DNA of 64,000 nt from Saprospirales bacterium GYS_P2D (GCA_009833045.1 WUUP01000001.1:861586-925585), one strand, 5' to 3'; positions 8,325 to 17,328 are shown, numbered from the stretch's first letter. Program-made: numbers and translations. Notes: generated by a model from the letters alone, not told the origin.

Positions 8325-9695
8325 ATGAATCAAATCACATTTATGAAGTTACTGTACACTACACTCTTAGCACTCTGCTGCTATACACTCAACTATGCAC
8401 AGGATCGTATACCTGGTATACTATCAGTCCAAGAACAATCTCGAGTCATCGATGAGATCCTCGAGGATCGTCTGGACAATCTACTCCCAAAACTCATGCG
8501 CCGCTCCGGCATCGATATGTGGATCGTTATCTCTCGAGAGTACAATGAAGATCCTGTGATGAAGACTATGCTCCCCAGCACTTGGCTGGCAGCCAGACGT
8601 CGGACGATCATGGTATTTCACCATGATGGGGAGAGCATAGACAAAATCGCCATCGCCAGATACAGCGTCGGTAGACTCCTTCAGGGCGAATGGAATGTCG
8701 ACGTGTATCCTGATCAATGGGAAGCCCTCATGAATGTCATCAAAGAGAAAAATCCACAAAAAATCGGCCTCAACTACTCTGAAAACTACGGCCTCGCTGA
8801 TGGACTCGTGAAGAGCGAGTACGAATCATTCATGTCATATCTCCCTCAGGAGTATCATGACCGAGTGACCTCTGCAGAGGATCTCGCCGTAGCATGGCTC
8901 GAGACTCGTACAGAGCGTGAGCTACAGCTCTACCCTATGTTCTGCAGACTTGGGCATACCATACTACGTGAGGGACTATCTGAACAGGTGATCCATCCTG
9001 GCATCACGACCACTGATGATGTCGTATGGGCGCTCCGTCAGAAGGTCAAAGACTATGGCCTCGACACATGGTTTCACCCATCGGTATCAGTCCAGCGAGC
9101 AGATATGGGCAATAATGAATTTCTTCGCTCATTTGCTAATAGGCCAGAACAAGACGTGATACAACATGGGGACTTGGTACATGTGGACTTTGGCATCACC
9201 TATCTACGACTCAATACGGATCAGCAGCAACACTTCTACATACTCCGCCCAGGAGAGACTGATGCTCCTGCAGGTCTTAAGGCAGCTTTCGCCAATGGTA
9301 ATCGAGTACAGGATATCCTTACGGAAAATTTTGAGATCGGACGTACAGGCAATGAGATCTTAAAAAAATCACTTGACAAAGCCAAAGCGGAAGGACTAAC
9401 GGCATCGATATATACGCACCCGATAGGATTTCACGGTCATGCTGCAGGGCCTACGATCGGCATGTGGGATAAGCAAGAAGGCGTCAAAGGTCCCGGTGAC
9501 TACCCTCTCTACGAAAACACTGCTTACTCGATAGAGCTATTCGCAGCGACAGAGGTCCCGGAGTGGAATGGCAAGATCGTCCGTATCATGCTCGAAGAGG
9601 ATGGTGTATACACAGATGGACAGTTTCACTTCCTCGATGGGAGGCAGACAGAGCTCTTTGTGATACCCCAGCCAAGAGAAAACATGGGGAACTAA
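8325..9695 (+). CDS. Secreted M24 family Xaa-Pro peptidase
   Basis: A 456-aa M24 metallopeptidase with a cleavable signal peptide (hydrophobic LLYTTLLALCCYTL, likely cut after YAQ), so periplasmic or exported. A second ATG at 8343 gives a shorter and perhaps better signal peptide. The catalytic domain shows D ligands in VHVDFGITYL, an H-containing HPIGFHGHAAGPTIG segment, and E ligands in YSIELFAATEV and MLEEDGVY. The DFGITYLRLNTD region departs from the canonical DxGxxxxGxxxD spacing; related Bacteroidota exported enzymes look alike, but catalytic competence should not be assumed. It has its own promoter space downstream of recX. Confidence 0.85.
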   Translation: MNQITFMKLLYTTLLALCCYTLNYAQDRIPGILSVQEQSRVIDEILEDRLDNLLPKLMRRSGIDMWIVISREYNEDPVMKTMLPSTWLAARRRTIMVFHHDGESIDKIAIARYSVGRLLQGEWNVDVYPDQWEALMNVIKEKNPQKIGLNYSENYGLADGLVKSEYESFMSYLPQEYHDRVTSAEDLAVAWLETRTERELQLYPMFCRLGHTILREGLSEQVIHPGITTTDDVVWALRQKVKDYGLDTWFHPSVSVQRADMGNNEFLRSFANRPEQDVIQHGDLVHVDFGITYLRLNTDQQQHFYILRPGETDAPAGLKAAFANGNRVQDILTENFEIGRTGNEILKKSLDKAKAEGLTASIYTHPIGFHGHAAGPTIGMWDKQEGVKGPGDYPLYENTAYSIELFAATEVPEWNGKIVRIMLEEDGVYTDGQFHFLDGRQTELFVIPQPRENMGN

Positions 9696-9722
9696 TCTTT
9701 TTCATCCCTCCTAGAGAAAATA

Positions 9723-9760
9723 AAAGCGGCCCTCACAATCAGTATCGTGAGGGCCGCTTT
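9723..9760. terminator. Strong bidirectional terminator between convergent genes
   Basis: A perfect 14-bp stem, AAAGCGGCCCTCAC with GTGAGGGCCGCTTT, and a 10-nt loop. A-rich and T-rich flanks on both sides allow use by the M24 gene (plus) and the MFS gene (minus). Confidence 0.88.
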
Positions 9761-9781
9761 CCATTTATATCTTTTATATTC

Positions 9782-11008
9782 TTAGTGTGCCGCTGCACCT
9801 GTAGGTGCTGGCTGTTTCTTCTGCCAGAAGTAGAGGAACACGAAAGCTAATATCAGCAGGGTTGGTATCAGCGCAATATTCTGCAAAGTCGCCTGGCCCG
9901 CTGCGAGCTCCAGTTCATCTCCTGTGAGGCCTTCTGCCGCTTTTGCAGCTCGATTAGTATCGATCCATCTACCGATGATCGGCTGAAAGATAGATAGACC
10001 TAACATACCTACCCCTCCGATCACTGACATACCCAGTGCACCTGTCTCTGGTAGATAGACTGCGACGAAAGCAATCATATTTGGCCAGAAGTAACACACT
10101 CCGATAGCAAATAAAATCGCTGCCACATATACCATCGGTCCTGTAGCCATACTCATCAAAAATATCCCAACCGCCGAGATCACAGCAGAGGCTAAAAGGA
10201 CGCCGGTGATATTCAGCTTATGAATGATAGGCCCGGCAAAATATCGGCCAACAGCCATCAATCCTGTCACCAGTGCTAAGATCAATAATGGCTGTGCTCC
10301 TGCCTTAGCTAAGATCCGCTCTACCCATGACTGAGTCCCCAGCTCGGTAGTCGCTGTCAGCGCCATGATCAACAGCATCAACCAAAATACTGGCGTGCTA
10401 AATATTGCTTTGAGATTTTCACTTGTAGACTGGCCCATGACCTTTGGTATCTCAGGGAACTTCTGCCCCCAGAATAATCCGAAATAAATGAACGCTGGTA
10501 CATACATGATCGCCAGCTTCATCTGCCAGCCCAGTCCGAGATTAGTAAAGATCAAGGCTAAGATGGATCCAATAGCGATACCTCCTGGAAACCATACATG
10601 AAACTTATTGAGCATGGCCGCCTTATTTTCGTCATACATGGATGAGATCATAGGATTGTACGCTGCCTCGACGATACCATTACCAAAACTGATAAAGAAA
10701 GTACTCCAAAATAACGGCATATAGCTCTTGGACATGATAGATAAAGTGATACCCAGTATATGAGAGGCAAATGCTATGTATCCCAACTTCTTAGGACCCA
10801 TAGAATTGTACAGAGGACCTCCGACCAAGGTCGCTATCGGAAATCCAAATATCCCCATGAACTGTATCCATCCGAGCTGACTATCGGTCATACTCATATC
10901 ATTAGCCAGGTCATTCATGATACCTGCTCTAAGGCCAAAGGCAAAAGCTGTAGTCAATAGCGCAAAACAACTGGCTACAAATAATCTCGACTTATTAATT
11001 CCTTCCAT
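9782..11008 (-). CDS. MFS transporter, probably for a sugar
   Basis: A 408-aa, 12-helix major facilitator. The first cytoplasmic loop has GPLYNSMGPKKLG, the expected motif A position (G-x-L-x(3)-G-x-K/R). N- and C-terminal halves of six helices flank a central loop (about residues 190-205). It lies directly downstream of a DUF1080 lipoprotein gene, 59 bp apart on the same strand. DUF1080 proteins are now described as 3-keto-disaccharide hydrolases and often accompany sugar MFS carriers and dehydrogenases in Bacteroidota, so a carbohydrate substrate is a reasonable inference. Confidence 0.8.
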   Translation of the reverse strand: MEGINKSRLFVASCFALLTTAFAFGLRAGIMNDLANDMSMTDSQLGWIQFMGIFGFPIATLVGGPLYNSMGPKKLGYIAFASHILGITLSIMSKSYMPLFWSTFFISFGNGIVEAAYNPMISSMYDENKAAMLNKFHVWFPGGIAIGSILALIFTNLGLGWQMKLAIMYVPAFIYFGLFWGQKFPEIPKVMGQSTSENLKAIFSTPVFWLMLLIMALTATTELGTQSWVERILAKAGAQPLLILALVTGLMAVGRYFAGPIIHKLNITGVLLASAVISAVGIFLMSMATGPMVYVAAILFAIGVCYFWPNMIAFVAVYLPETGALGMSVIGGVGMLGLSIFQPIIGRWIDTNRAAKAAEGLTGDELELAAGQATLQNIALIPTLLILAFVFLYFWQKKQPAPTGAAAH

Positions 11009-11067
11009 TTTATTCGTTTCTTACACGATTGCTCGTGCTTCATTTAGTTAGTAATTGTGTTCCTTTT

Positions 11068-11742
11068 TTATAATTCTTTGATCTTGATATTTCTAAACCA
11101 CACCTTGTCTCCATGATCTTGTAGAGCGATTTTTCCAGATTTATATTTACCAAATGCCTCCCACTCTTTGAATTTACTACCAGCTACCAGGGCATCCCAC
11201 TCTGGCGTATGCATCTCAAAGTTGACGACATTGACTCCATTTTGATAAAATGAGTATTTAGCATCCTTAGATACGATGCGGATCATATTCCATTCTCCGG
11301 CAGGCTTGACAGTCATCTCACTGGTCTCTATCATATCATACAGATCCCCGGCTCGATGCTTTATGATCTTAGCATCTGCATGACAGGTATTGTCAAGTAT
11401 CTGCATCTCAGGTCCCGTGAGATAGGGAGCAAAGTATTGCTCACCCTCCTGTACATTGTACATGATGCCACTATTACCACATTTCTGGATTTTCCACTCC
11501 AGTGTGAGCTCAAAATCTTCATAGCTCTCATTAGTCACGATATCACCTCCCTCTCCCTTCTCAGGATCAAAAGATAAGATGCCATCACTCACAGACCAAG
11601 CTGAGCCCGGGGCATCACCATTATACTTATGCCAGTGAGAGAGCTCCGATCCGTCTGATAGAGATGTCCAGCTGCGATGAGAGCTACACGCATATAGTAG
11701 ACTGAGTATGAGCAGTGTCAGTAAGACCTTATTCATTTGCAT
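11068..11742 (-). CDS. DUF1080 lipoprotein (3-keto-disaccharide hydrolase domain)
   Basis: A 224-aa lipoprotein: hydrophobic signal ending in LLYAC with the lipidated Cys at about residue 19. The mature part is one jelly-roll, concanavalin/laminin G-like DUF1080 domain (PF06439). Typical strands are visible: WSLSDGxL-like (AWSVSDGILSFD), DFELTLEWKI, GNSGIMYNV, EMQILDN, GEWNMIRIV and GKIALQDHGDKVWFRNIKI. The last is the family's most recognisable block. Family members cleave 3-keto-glycosides, or bind glycans. It is first in a two-gene unit with the MFS carrier. Confidence 0.9.
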   Translation of the reverse strand: MQMNKVLLTLLILSLLYACSSHRSWTSLSDGSELSHWHKYNGDAPGSAWSVSDGILSFDPEKGEGGDIVTNESYEDFELTLEWKIQKCGNSGIMYNVQEGEQYFAPYLTGPEMQILDNTCHADAKIIKHRAGDLYDMIETSEMTVKPAGEWNMIRIVSKDAKYSFYQNGVNVVNFEMHTPEWDALVAGSKFKEWEAFGKYKSGKIALQDHGDKVWFRNIKIKEL

Positions 11743-11930
11743 TAGATAGTTTTTTGATAGTAAAAAGCAGTTGAATATAGCAATAAATGTAGAGTGCCAA
11801 GCCTATGATTCATTCTTCTTTACTTCTTCATGTATATCTTGGCAGGACGGTCCATTTAGTTCTTCTTCCCAGAGTTTTCCCGATTCGTGTATTATCCATA
11901 TGACACTGAAATGAAAGCAGTAATTTTGTC

Positions 11931-11951
11931 CATAGATATAAATATCAGACT
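11931..11951 (+). promoter_or_regulatory. Candidate -7 element upstream of hemJ
   Basis: TAATTTTG at 11931-11938 fits the Bacteroidota -7 consensus TAnnTTTG. A TTTG -33 box at 19-21 bp spacing is not evident. Transcription from here would give a leader of only about 7 nt before the ATG at 11952. Confidence 0.3.
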
Positions 11952-12494
11952 ATGCAGGAACTTCTTTTTTTCAAAGCATTACACGTATTCGGTTTCGTTG
12001 CATGGTTTGGTGGATTATTCTATTTAGTGAGGATATTCGTCTATCATCGTGAGGCTTTTGACAGGTCTGATGACGAGCAGCGGATATTACTACCCCAATA
12101 TCAAATCATGGAGACGAGAGCCTATCGCATTATCTGCAATCCTGCTATGATGATCACTTGGTTTTGCGGACTGATGATGCTTTATTACCATGGGTTGGAC
12201 TGGCTCAAGGCCAATTATTGGATGCATGCCAAGTTAGTGCTTTTAGTGCTTTTGACAGCTTATCACCTGTCTTGCAAGGGACTCATCAAGAGACTGGCGG
12301 AGCGTACTGATAGGATGACTCCATTTCAGTATCGACTATACAATGAAGTGCCGACTCTCTTCTTGCTGTCCATAGCCCTACTGGCAGTATTCAGAAATCT
12401 ATTGGATTTTGGACTTGCTTTTGGAGGAGTACTTATTTTTGGACTACTTTTATACGTCTTCGCTAAGCTCTACCAAAAGCAGCGAAACGCCTAA
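11952..12494 (+). CDS. hemJ: Protoporphyrinogen IX oxidase HemJ
   Basis: Inner-membrane haem enzyme that oxidises protoporphyrinogen IX to protoporphyrin IX in haem synthesis. The 180-aa protein has four to five helices. The conserved His and Arg/Trp residues of the UPF0093 family are visible: FFKALHVFGFVAWFGGLFYLVRIFVYH, then an ME-TRAYRI stretch, a NPAMMITW helix, an MHAKLVLLVLL helix with the conserved HxK, and YRLYNEVPTLFLL. It is probably co-transcribed with the following gene (31-bp gap), though no functional link is obvious. Confidence 0.92.
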   Translation: MQELLFFKALHVFGFVAWFGGLFYLVRIFVYHREAFDRSDDEQRILLPQYQIMETRAYRIICNPAMMITWFCGLMMLYYHGLDWLKANYWMHAKLVLLVLLTAYHLSCKGLIKRLAERTDRMTPFQYRLYNEVPTLFLLSIALLAVFRNLLDFGLAFGGVLIFGLLLYVFAKLYQKQRNA

Positions 12495-12525
12495 ACAAAT
12501 ACAATAACGAAAAACTAATACCGCT

Positions 12526-13539
12526 ATGAAAATAGTAAAATACGTCCTACTACCTATCATGGTAGTCATCGGCATCTACGCACTACTTTGCGTGATAGGG
12601 CCAAAGGATTTTGACACATCCGAGAGTATCGACATCAAGGCTCCACCAAGTGTGGTGTACAATCTCGTCAACAGCCTGCAAAAATCAGCCGAATGGAATG
12701 AATGGACACTCAATGATACTGCTATGGTCACTACCTACAATGATATACCACGTGGCGTCGGAGCTGAGAGCTCATGGACCAGCGAAAGCTCAGGCAATGG
12801 CACACAAAAAATCATAGAGGTACAAAAGGATAGATATGTTAAATCTGCCATGGAATTTGAAGATTGGGAGGGCATCAATCACGCAGAGTTTATCATCGCC
12901 CCTGATGGCAAAAACTCAGATGTCACTTGGACTTTCAAAGGAGGTTCTCCCGTGCCATTCCTCTTCAGAGGCATCATGTTGGTCACTGGAGCAAAAGGAG
13001 AAATGGAAGAAAACTATGAAAATGGTCTCAAAAACATCAAGCGAATAGCAGAGGAGCGTGCCCAAAAGAATCTCTACAATGGCTACACTATCACAGAGCA
13101 AGGCATGGAAGAAAAGAACTTTGTGATGACCCGACAGGTAGTGAAAATGGCGAATGCTCAGCAGTTTTACTCGACCAGTTTAGGGGCTCTTTTCAACAAA
13201 GTCCAAGAGGCTGGTATAGAGATGGATGGAGTACCCTGTGGATTGTACTTTAAGTGGGACGAGGGAGCCAGTGAAACTGATATGGCGGCCGCTATCCCTG
13301 TAGACTCTCCTATAGCTATCGAGGGAGCATCAGCCTATCAGATCCGAGAGCGCAACGCTATCGTGGTAGATCACTATGGTTCGCAGGAGGAGAGTATCAC
13401 TGCTCATTTTGCGATAGATGAGTATATGCTCGACAAAGGCTACTTATTTGATCCACCTGTGGTCGAAGAATATGTACAAAGTGAAGACGGTGATCCAGCC
13501 AAATCATTGACGAAGATCATCTATTACTACTCAGAATAG
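12526..13539 (+). CDS. Membrane-anchored SRPBCC domain fused to a GyrI-like effector-binding domain
   Basis: A 337-aa fusion: one N-terminal hydrophobic helix (about residues 4-24), then a START/SRPBCC domain (FDTSESIDIKAPPSVVYNLV, later WNEWTLND, about 30-170), then an AraC-effector/GyrI-like domain (about 190-335). The latter has FYSTSLGALFNKVQEAG, GLYFKWDEG and a terminal DPAKSLTKIIYYY. Both halves are small-molecule binding folds. Similar proteins are common in Bacteroidota and often annotated as transcription activators, but there is no DNA-binding domain here and the helix suggests membrane tethering. Ligand unknown. Confidence 0.75.
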   Translation: MKIVKYVLLPIMVVIGIYALLCVIGPKDFDTSESIDIKAPPSVVYNLVNSLQKSAEWNEWTLNDTAMVTTYNDIPRGVGAESSWTSESSGNGTQKIIEVQKDRYVKSAMEFEDWEGINHAEFIIAPDGKNSDVTWTFKGGSPVPFLFRGIMLVTGAKGEMEENYENGLKNIKRIAEERAQKNLYNGYTITEQGMEEKNFVMTRQVVKMANAQQFYSTSLGALFNKVQEAGIEMDGVPCGLYFKWDEGASETDMAAAIPVDSPIAIEGASAYQIRERNAIVVDHYGSQEESITAHFAIDEYMLDKGYLFDPPVVEEYVQSEDGDPAKSLTKIIYYYSE

Positions 13540-13563
13540 ATCAAAAAATAAAAGGAGTTTGGC

Positions 13564-14103
13564 TTATGCCTTCAGTTTATAGATAGCGGGCAGATCCCGG
13601 CCCAACTCATCATAATCTAATCCGTACCCAACGACGAAATCGTTGGGTATTTCTTTGCCTACATAATCGATCGGGATCTCATGCTGGAGTGCATCTGGCT
13701 TGAGGAGTAGGCTGACTACTTTGACAGAGGCAGGACCATGAGACTTTAGCTCAGCTAATGCCTTTGATAGGGTAAATCCCGTATCTACTATATCCTCGAC
13801 GATGAGGAGATCTCGCCCTTCTATATTGGACTTCAGTCCCAATATTTGCTTTATACGGCCAGTAGACTCCGTACCCTCGTATGATGAGTACCGGACAAAC
13901 TCAATCTTCATCGGAAAATCGAAATAACGCACCAAATCCGCCGCAAAAATGAACGACCCATTAAGAATACTCAGTACGATAGGATACTTACCTTTATAAT
14001 CCTTATTGATGGTATCTGCCAGCTCTTTATTGATACTTTCGATTTCCTCCTTGGCTATGAATACCTCAAATTCTTTATCGTGGAGCTTTACTGTTTCGTT
14101 CAT
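13564..14103 (-). CDS. hpt: Hypoxanthine phosphoribosyltransferase
   Basis: Purine salvage enzyme making IMP or GMP from hypoxanthine or guanine plus PRPP. The PRPP-binding signature is at about residues 99-112 (LLIVEDIVDTGFTL). The catalytic-loop neighbourhood is RYSSYEG (about 71-77), and the C-terminal base-binding part has DFVVGYGLDYDELGRDLP. At 179 aa it is full length for bacterial HPRT. It is convergent with the SRPBCC gene (24-bp gap), and its 3' coding end contains a hairpin likely used as that gene's terminator. Confidence 0.95.
   Translation of the reverse strand: MNETVKLHDKEFEVFIAKEEIESINKELADTINKDYKGKYPIVLSILNGSFIFAADLVRYFDFPMKIEFVRYSSYEGTESTGRIKQILGLKSNIEGRDLLIVEDIVDTGFTLSKALAELKSHGPASVKVVSLLLKPDALQHEIPIDYVGKEIPNDFVVGYGLDYDELGRDLPAIYKLKA
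13626..13657 (+). terminator. Candidate plus-strand terminator inside the hpt coding sequence
   Basis: ACCCAACGA (13626-13634) pairs perfectly with TCGTTGGGT (13640-13648) around CGAAA, followed by ATTTCTTT on the plus strand. It lies 87 bp past the SRPBCC stop, where no other terminator is visible, but it is antisense to the hpt 3' coding end. Confidence 0.5.
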
Positions 14104-14125
14104 CTGATCTGTCTATGTTGCAAAA

Positions 14126-15529
14126 TTACTCAGAATCTCTCTGTAATCCATATTGATCGAGTAAGTAGACCAAACTCGACATTGCTGCAGCACCCAATTT
14201 TAGCTCTCTTTCATTGACAGCCTCGATGTTATCATTCTTAGTATGGTGAAAATCGAAATAGCGCTGAGAGTCAGGACGTAGTCCTGCTAAGAGTCCATTT
14301 TGAGATTTCAATGGATTGATATCTGCTCCAGATCCTCCTTTATTGAGCTGTATACCATAAGGCGCTAATAGTGGCTCCCACTCGGTCACCTGACGGAATA
14401 ATCCAGCAAATACTTCGTCAGTAGCATCAAAGCTGAATGCACGAGGCGAAAATCCGCCTGCATCAGATTCGATCGCTGCGAGGTGAAATTCGTCATTCTC
14501 ATTAGAGGCTGCGGCATAGGCGAGACCCCCACCGAGTCCATTTTCTTCATTCATGAAGAGCACACATCGGATAGTCCTTTTGGGCTGATAGCCCAGTGCC
14601 TGCATCGTCTGTAACACCTGCATAGCATGTACACATCCAGCACCGTCATCATGAGCGCCACCAGCTACATCCCAAGAGTCCATATGACCTCCGACTAAGA
14701 TGATCTCATCAGGATATTCTGATCCTTTGATTTCTGCCACTACATTGTGCGAGAGCTTCTCGTGGGCGACCATCTTACAGTGGGTCTCTATATATACTGA
14801 CACCTTATCTTTTTTGATGAAGTAGCTCAGCTTATCCGCATCCTCTGTGCTGATAGCTACAGCTGGTATCTGCGGGACACCATCCTTGTATCGAGTCACA
14901 CCGGTATGAGGGACATTGTCAGTCAGGGTGGTGAGAGAGCGGACTACAGCTCCTACTGCACCGTACTCAGCAGCTACTGCTGGCCCATTGACCCGCTGAT
15001 CTCCAGCACGACCATAGGCCTGAAAAGTATTGATCAAGGTAGGATCCATAGGTCGATTGTAGAATACTATTTTACCAGCCACTCCTGCACGTCCGAGTTC
15101 TCGGACTTCATCAAGTGACTTTACTTCTATTACTTCAGCTTCTACTCCTATATCTCCAGTCCCGACAGAGTTGCCCAGAGCAAGTGCATTCATATTCATC
15201 TGAGCACCCCCTGGCATATTAGTCACTTTGACTACCTCTCGGCGCCCTCTCACCCAGTAAGGGACTATGCACTCCTGGAGATATACTGTATCAGCTAAAG
15301 AATTCAGCTGCTCCGCTGTATACTTGATAGCTTCTTCTGACTCTGGAGATCCTGCGAGACGCCCTCCGATTTTATTAGATAGATGCGAGAGCCACTGATA
15401 GCAGACTCCCCGCTGTAGGGTGTGATCATGTATCCGCTTAATAAATAAAGCGTCCTCGTCTTGCTGAGCTGACAGATCTACTGACACAAACAAGAGAAGA
15501 AGTAAGGTAGCTAACATTCCTTTTTGCAT
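14126..15529 (-). CDS. Secreted M28 family metallopeptidase (carboxypeptidase Q-like)
   Basis: Zinc exopeptidase of the M28B/plasma glutamate carboxypeptidase type, 467 aa from the chosen start. That start (MQKGMLATLLLLLF, ATG at 15529) gives a clean signal peptide cut near LSAQ. The longer reading frame back to 15616 would overlap the divergent sigma factor gene and is unlikely. Zinc ligands are visible: GGHMDSWD (H, first D nearby), GGAHDDGAG (bridging D), FMNEENG (catalytic E and ligand E), ESDAGG (D) and FDFHHTKND (H). An inserted PA-like domain lies at about residues 100-240. Role: probably degradation of exported peptides. Confidence 0.9.
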   Translation of the reverse strand: MQKGMLATLLLLLFVSVDLSAQQDEDALFIKRIHDHTLQRGVCYQWLSHLSNKIGGRLAGSPESEEAIKYTAEQLNSLADTVYLQECIVPYWVRGRREVVKVTNMPGGAQMNMNALALGNSVGTGDIGVEAEVIEVKSLDEVRELGRAGVAGKIVFYNRPMDPTLINTFQAYGRAGDQRVNGPAVAAEYGAVGAVVRSLTTLTDNVPHTGVTRYKDGVPQIPAVAISTEDADKLSYFIKKDKVSVYIETHCKMVAHEKLSHNVVAEIKGSEYPDEIILVGGHMDSWDVAGGAHDDGAGCVHAMQVLQTMQALGYQPKRTIRCVLFMNEENGLGGGLAYAAASNENDEFHLAAIESDAGGFSPRAFSFDATDEVFAGLFRQVTEWEPLLAPYGIQLNKGGSGADINPLKSQNGLLAGLRPDSQRYFDFHHTKNDNIEAVNERELKLGAAAMSSLVYLLDQYGLQRDSE

Positions 15530-15594
15530 GTATGGAGTTTTATTTATGCGATTGCCACGTAACTTTCTCATCTTTGTGCGTCTAAGAAAGTGAC

Positions 15595-16194
15595 ATGTTA
15601 AAGTTTCTCTTTGCACTCTTGTCCAAAAGTAAGACTAAAACACTGTCCGATGAAGAGATCATAGCCGAATATATACGCACTCAAAACAATTACTACTTTG
15701 AGATACTATATAATCGCTACTCCTCTAAAATCTTCGGAAAGTGTCTCACCTTACTCAAGGATGAATATAAGGCTCAAGATGCTACTCAAGACATCATGAT
15801 GAAAATCCTATTGAACTTGTCCAAGTTCAGTGGGAAATCTAAATTTTCGACTTGGGTGTATTCGATTACTTATAACTTCTGTATTGACGCTATCAGAAAA
15901 CGTAAAAAAGACAAAAGTGTCTTAGTAGACGATATCTCGATAGTGGCCGATGTAGAAGATGAGATAAGCGACAAGTTCATACTCGAGGTAAAGCTCGATC
16001 AACTCAAGGTAATACTTGACGAGATACCGATGGCTGATAAGACTGTGCTTCTCATGAAGTATATGGACGGTATGTCTATCAGAGACATCTCAGAGGTAGT
16101 CGGAAAATCTGAAAGTGCTATCAAAATGAAGATCAAAAGAGCGAAAGAGAAATTTGTAAAAACTCATGACAATCACTTTAAAAATGCGGTCTAA
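15595..16194 (+). CDS. ECF-type (group IV) RNA polymerase sigma factor
   Basis: A 199-aa sigma-70 family protein with only regions 2 and 4. Region 2 (about 22-100) has EILYNRYSSKIFGKC and AQDATQDIMMKI, then FSTWVYSITYNFCIDAIRK, the -10 recognition helix. Region 4 (about 140-190) has the HTH MSIRDISEVVGKSESAIKMKIKRAK. Its stop codon overlaps the start of the next gene (TAATG), suggesting translational coupling. No classical membrane anti-sigma is next to it; the coupled 75-aa protein takes that place. The downstream MscS-like and DUF3078 genes could be its regulon (inference). Confidence 0.92.
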   Translation: MLKFLFALLSKSKTKTLSDEEIIAEYIRTQNNYYFEILYNRYSSKIFGKCLTLLKDEYKAQDATQDIMMKILLNLSKFSGKSKFSTWVYSITYNFCIDAIRKRKKDKSVLVDDISIVADVEDEISDKFILEVKLDQLKVILDEIPMADKTVLLMKYMDGMSIRDISEVVGKSESAIKMKIKRAKEKFVKTHDNHFKNAV

Positions 16195-16421
16195 TGGCTG
16201 AAAACACTAAAAATTCATTTGAACTCCTAAAGGAAGAAAATGAAAATAAATTTGATAATCATAAGAAAAAGATAAAGGAGAATATCGACGGTCGTCGTGA
16301 CATATGGTCTTTCTTTGGCGAGATCATAGAGCTCTATATCCCTAAGATTTTTGGAGCGCTACTCGGAGGAGCTATGACAGGATCGAGTTCAGACAATAAG
16401 ATATTGGACGACGATAAGTAA
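16194..16421 (+). CDS. Small protein coupled to the ECF sigma factor, 75 aa, unknown
   Basis: I do not recognise a family. The ATG uses the last A of the sigma factor stop (TAATG), so translation is coupled. The N-terminal half is highly charged (runs of E, K and N; KEENENKFDNHKKKIKENIDGRRD). The C-terminal half has a weakly hydrophobic, Gly-rich segment (IIELYIPKIFGALLGGAMTG) and an acidic tail. A single amphipathic or membrane-touching helix would suit a small anti-sigma or membrane sensor, but this is inference from position only. There is no zinc-finger motif and no standard anti-sigma domain. Confidence 0.7.
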   Translation: MAENTKNSFELLKEENENKFDNHKKKIKENIDGRRDIWSFFGEIIELYIPKIFGALLGGAMTGSSSDNKILDDDK

Positions 16422-16471
16422 ACCCCTTTATTAAAATTCTATAAAAGCGTTAACTGAAAAAAATCACATAC

Positions 16472-17293
16472 ATGTTATTTATAGATCTCAGCAGCATGAC
16501 GGGTACGCTTACCCAATTAATCTCTCAGGTAGTCTCCACTGTGCCTAAAATCGCAGGAGCTATTATCATTCTATTAGTCGGAATGCTCATCAGCAAAATG
16601 GTGAGTAAGGCCGTAATCAAGCTCCTCGAAAAAATAAACATCGATAAAATCGGCGAAAAGCTGAATGAGATCGATATCGTCGAAAAATCAAATATCAAAG
16701 TCAAACTCAGCACGATATTTGGCAAGATCATTTACTATTTCTTGTTGGTCATATTTATGGCAGCGGCTGCAGATGTACTACAGATGCCAGCCATCTCTAA
16801 TCTGATAGCAGATTTATTTAACTTGATTCCAAAATTAGTAGTAGGCTTTATCATTCTGATTTTTGGTATCATCTTATCGGATGGCATCAAGAATCTCGTA
16901 TCGACTACCCTCACCTCTCTGGGCATTTCTTCTGCCAAGATGATTGCTAATTTTTTGTTCTATTTCCTTTTTATCAATGTCGTCATAGTGGCTATCGCTC
17001 AGGCCGATATCAATACTGACTTTCTCGAGCAAAATATATCTATTATCATAGCTGGAGCTGTATTGGCATTTTCAATAGGATATGGACTGGCATCGAAGGA
17101 TAGTGTCGGTAATTTCTTAGCATCATTTTACACTAAGAACAAAATAGAAATCGGTGACGTCATCTCTATCGACGAGCACAAAGGCGAAATCATAAATATC
17201 GATAATAATTCAGTTACTATTGAGACGGATGACCGTCAGATAGTATATCCCTTGAATCATTTTATGAAAGAAAAATTTTCAATTCATAAATAA
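16472..17293 (+). CDS. CmpX-like mechanosensitive channel relative (conserved TM helix family)
   Basis: A 273-aa membrane protein with paired Gly- and Ile-rich helices of the conserved TM helix type (PF05552-like): AGAIIILLVGMLISKMVSKAV (about 28-48) and its echo VVGFIILIFGIILSDGIKNLV (about 120-140). Further helices follow, then an MscS-type pore helix (IIIAGAVLAFSIGYGLASKDSVGNFLASF, about 185-213) and a short beta domain (IEIGDVISIDEHKGEI). It lacks the MscS C-terminal cage. Pseudomonas CmpX is a relative linked to envelope stress and the SigX ECF factor, which fits the sigma gene upstream (established link there, inferred here). Confidence 0.85.
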   Translation: MLFIDLSSMTGTLTQLISQVVSTVPKIAGAIIILLVGMLISKMVSKAVIKLLEKINIDKIGEKLNEIDIVEKSNIKVKLSTIFGKIIYYFLLVIFMAAAADVLQMPAISNLIADLFNLIPKLVVGFIILIFGIILSDGIKNLVSTTLTSLGISSAKMIANFLFYFLFINVVIVAIAQADINTDFLEQNISIIIAGAVLAFSIGYGLASKDSVGNFLASFYTKNKIEIGDVISIDEHKGEIINIDNNSVTIETDDRQIVYPLNHFMKEKFSIHK

Positions 17294-17328
17294 TCAAATC
17301 TTAAAATTTAGATAATTAAACATTTATT

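Noticed and set aside
11743-11800. Sigma-54 promoter ahead of the DUF1080 gene (TTGGCAC on the minus strand)
   Set aside because: The distance from GG to the next GC is 15 instead of 10, so the -24/-12 geometry is wrong.
13626-13657. Regulatory RNA hairpin for hpt itself
   Set aside because: On the hpt strand the hairpin is inside the coding region and not followed by a T-run, so a role in the neighbour's termination is more likely.
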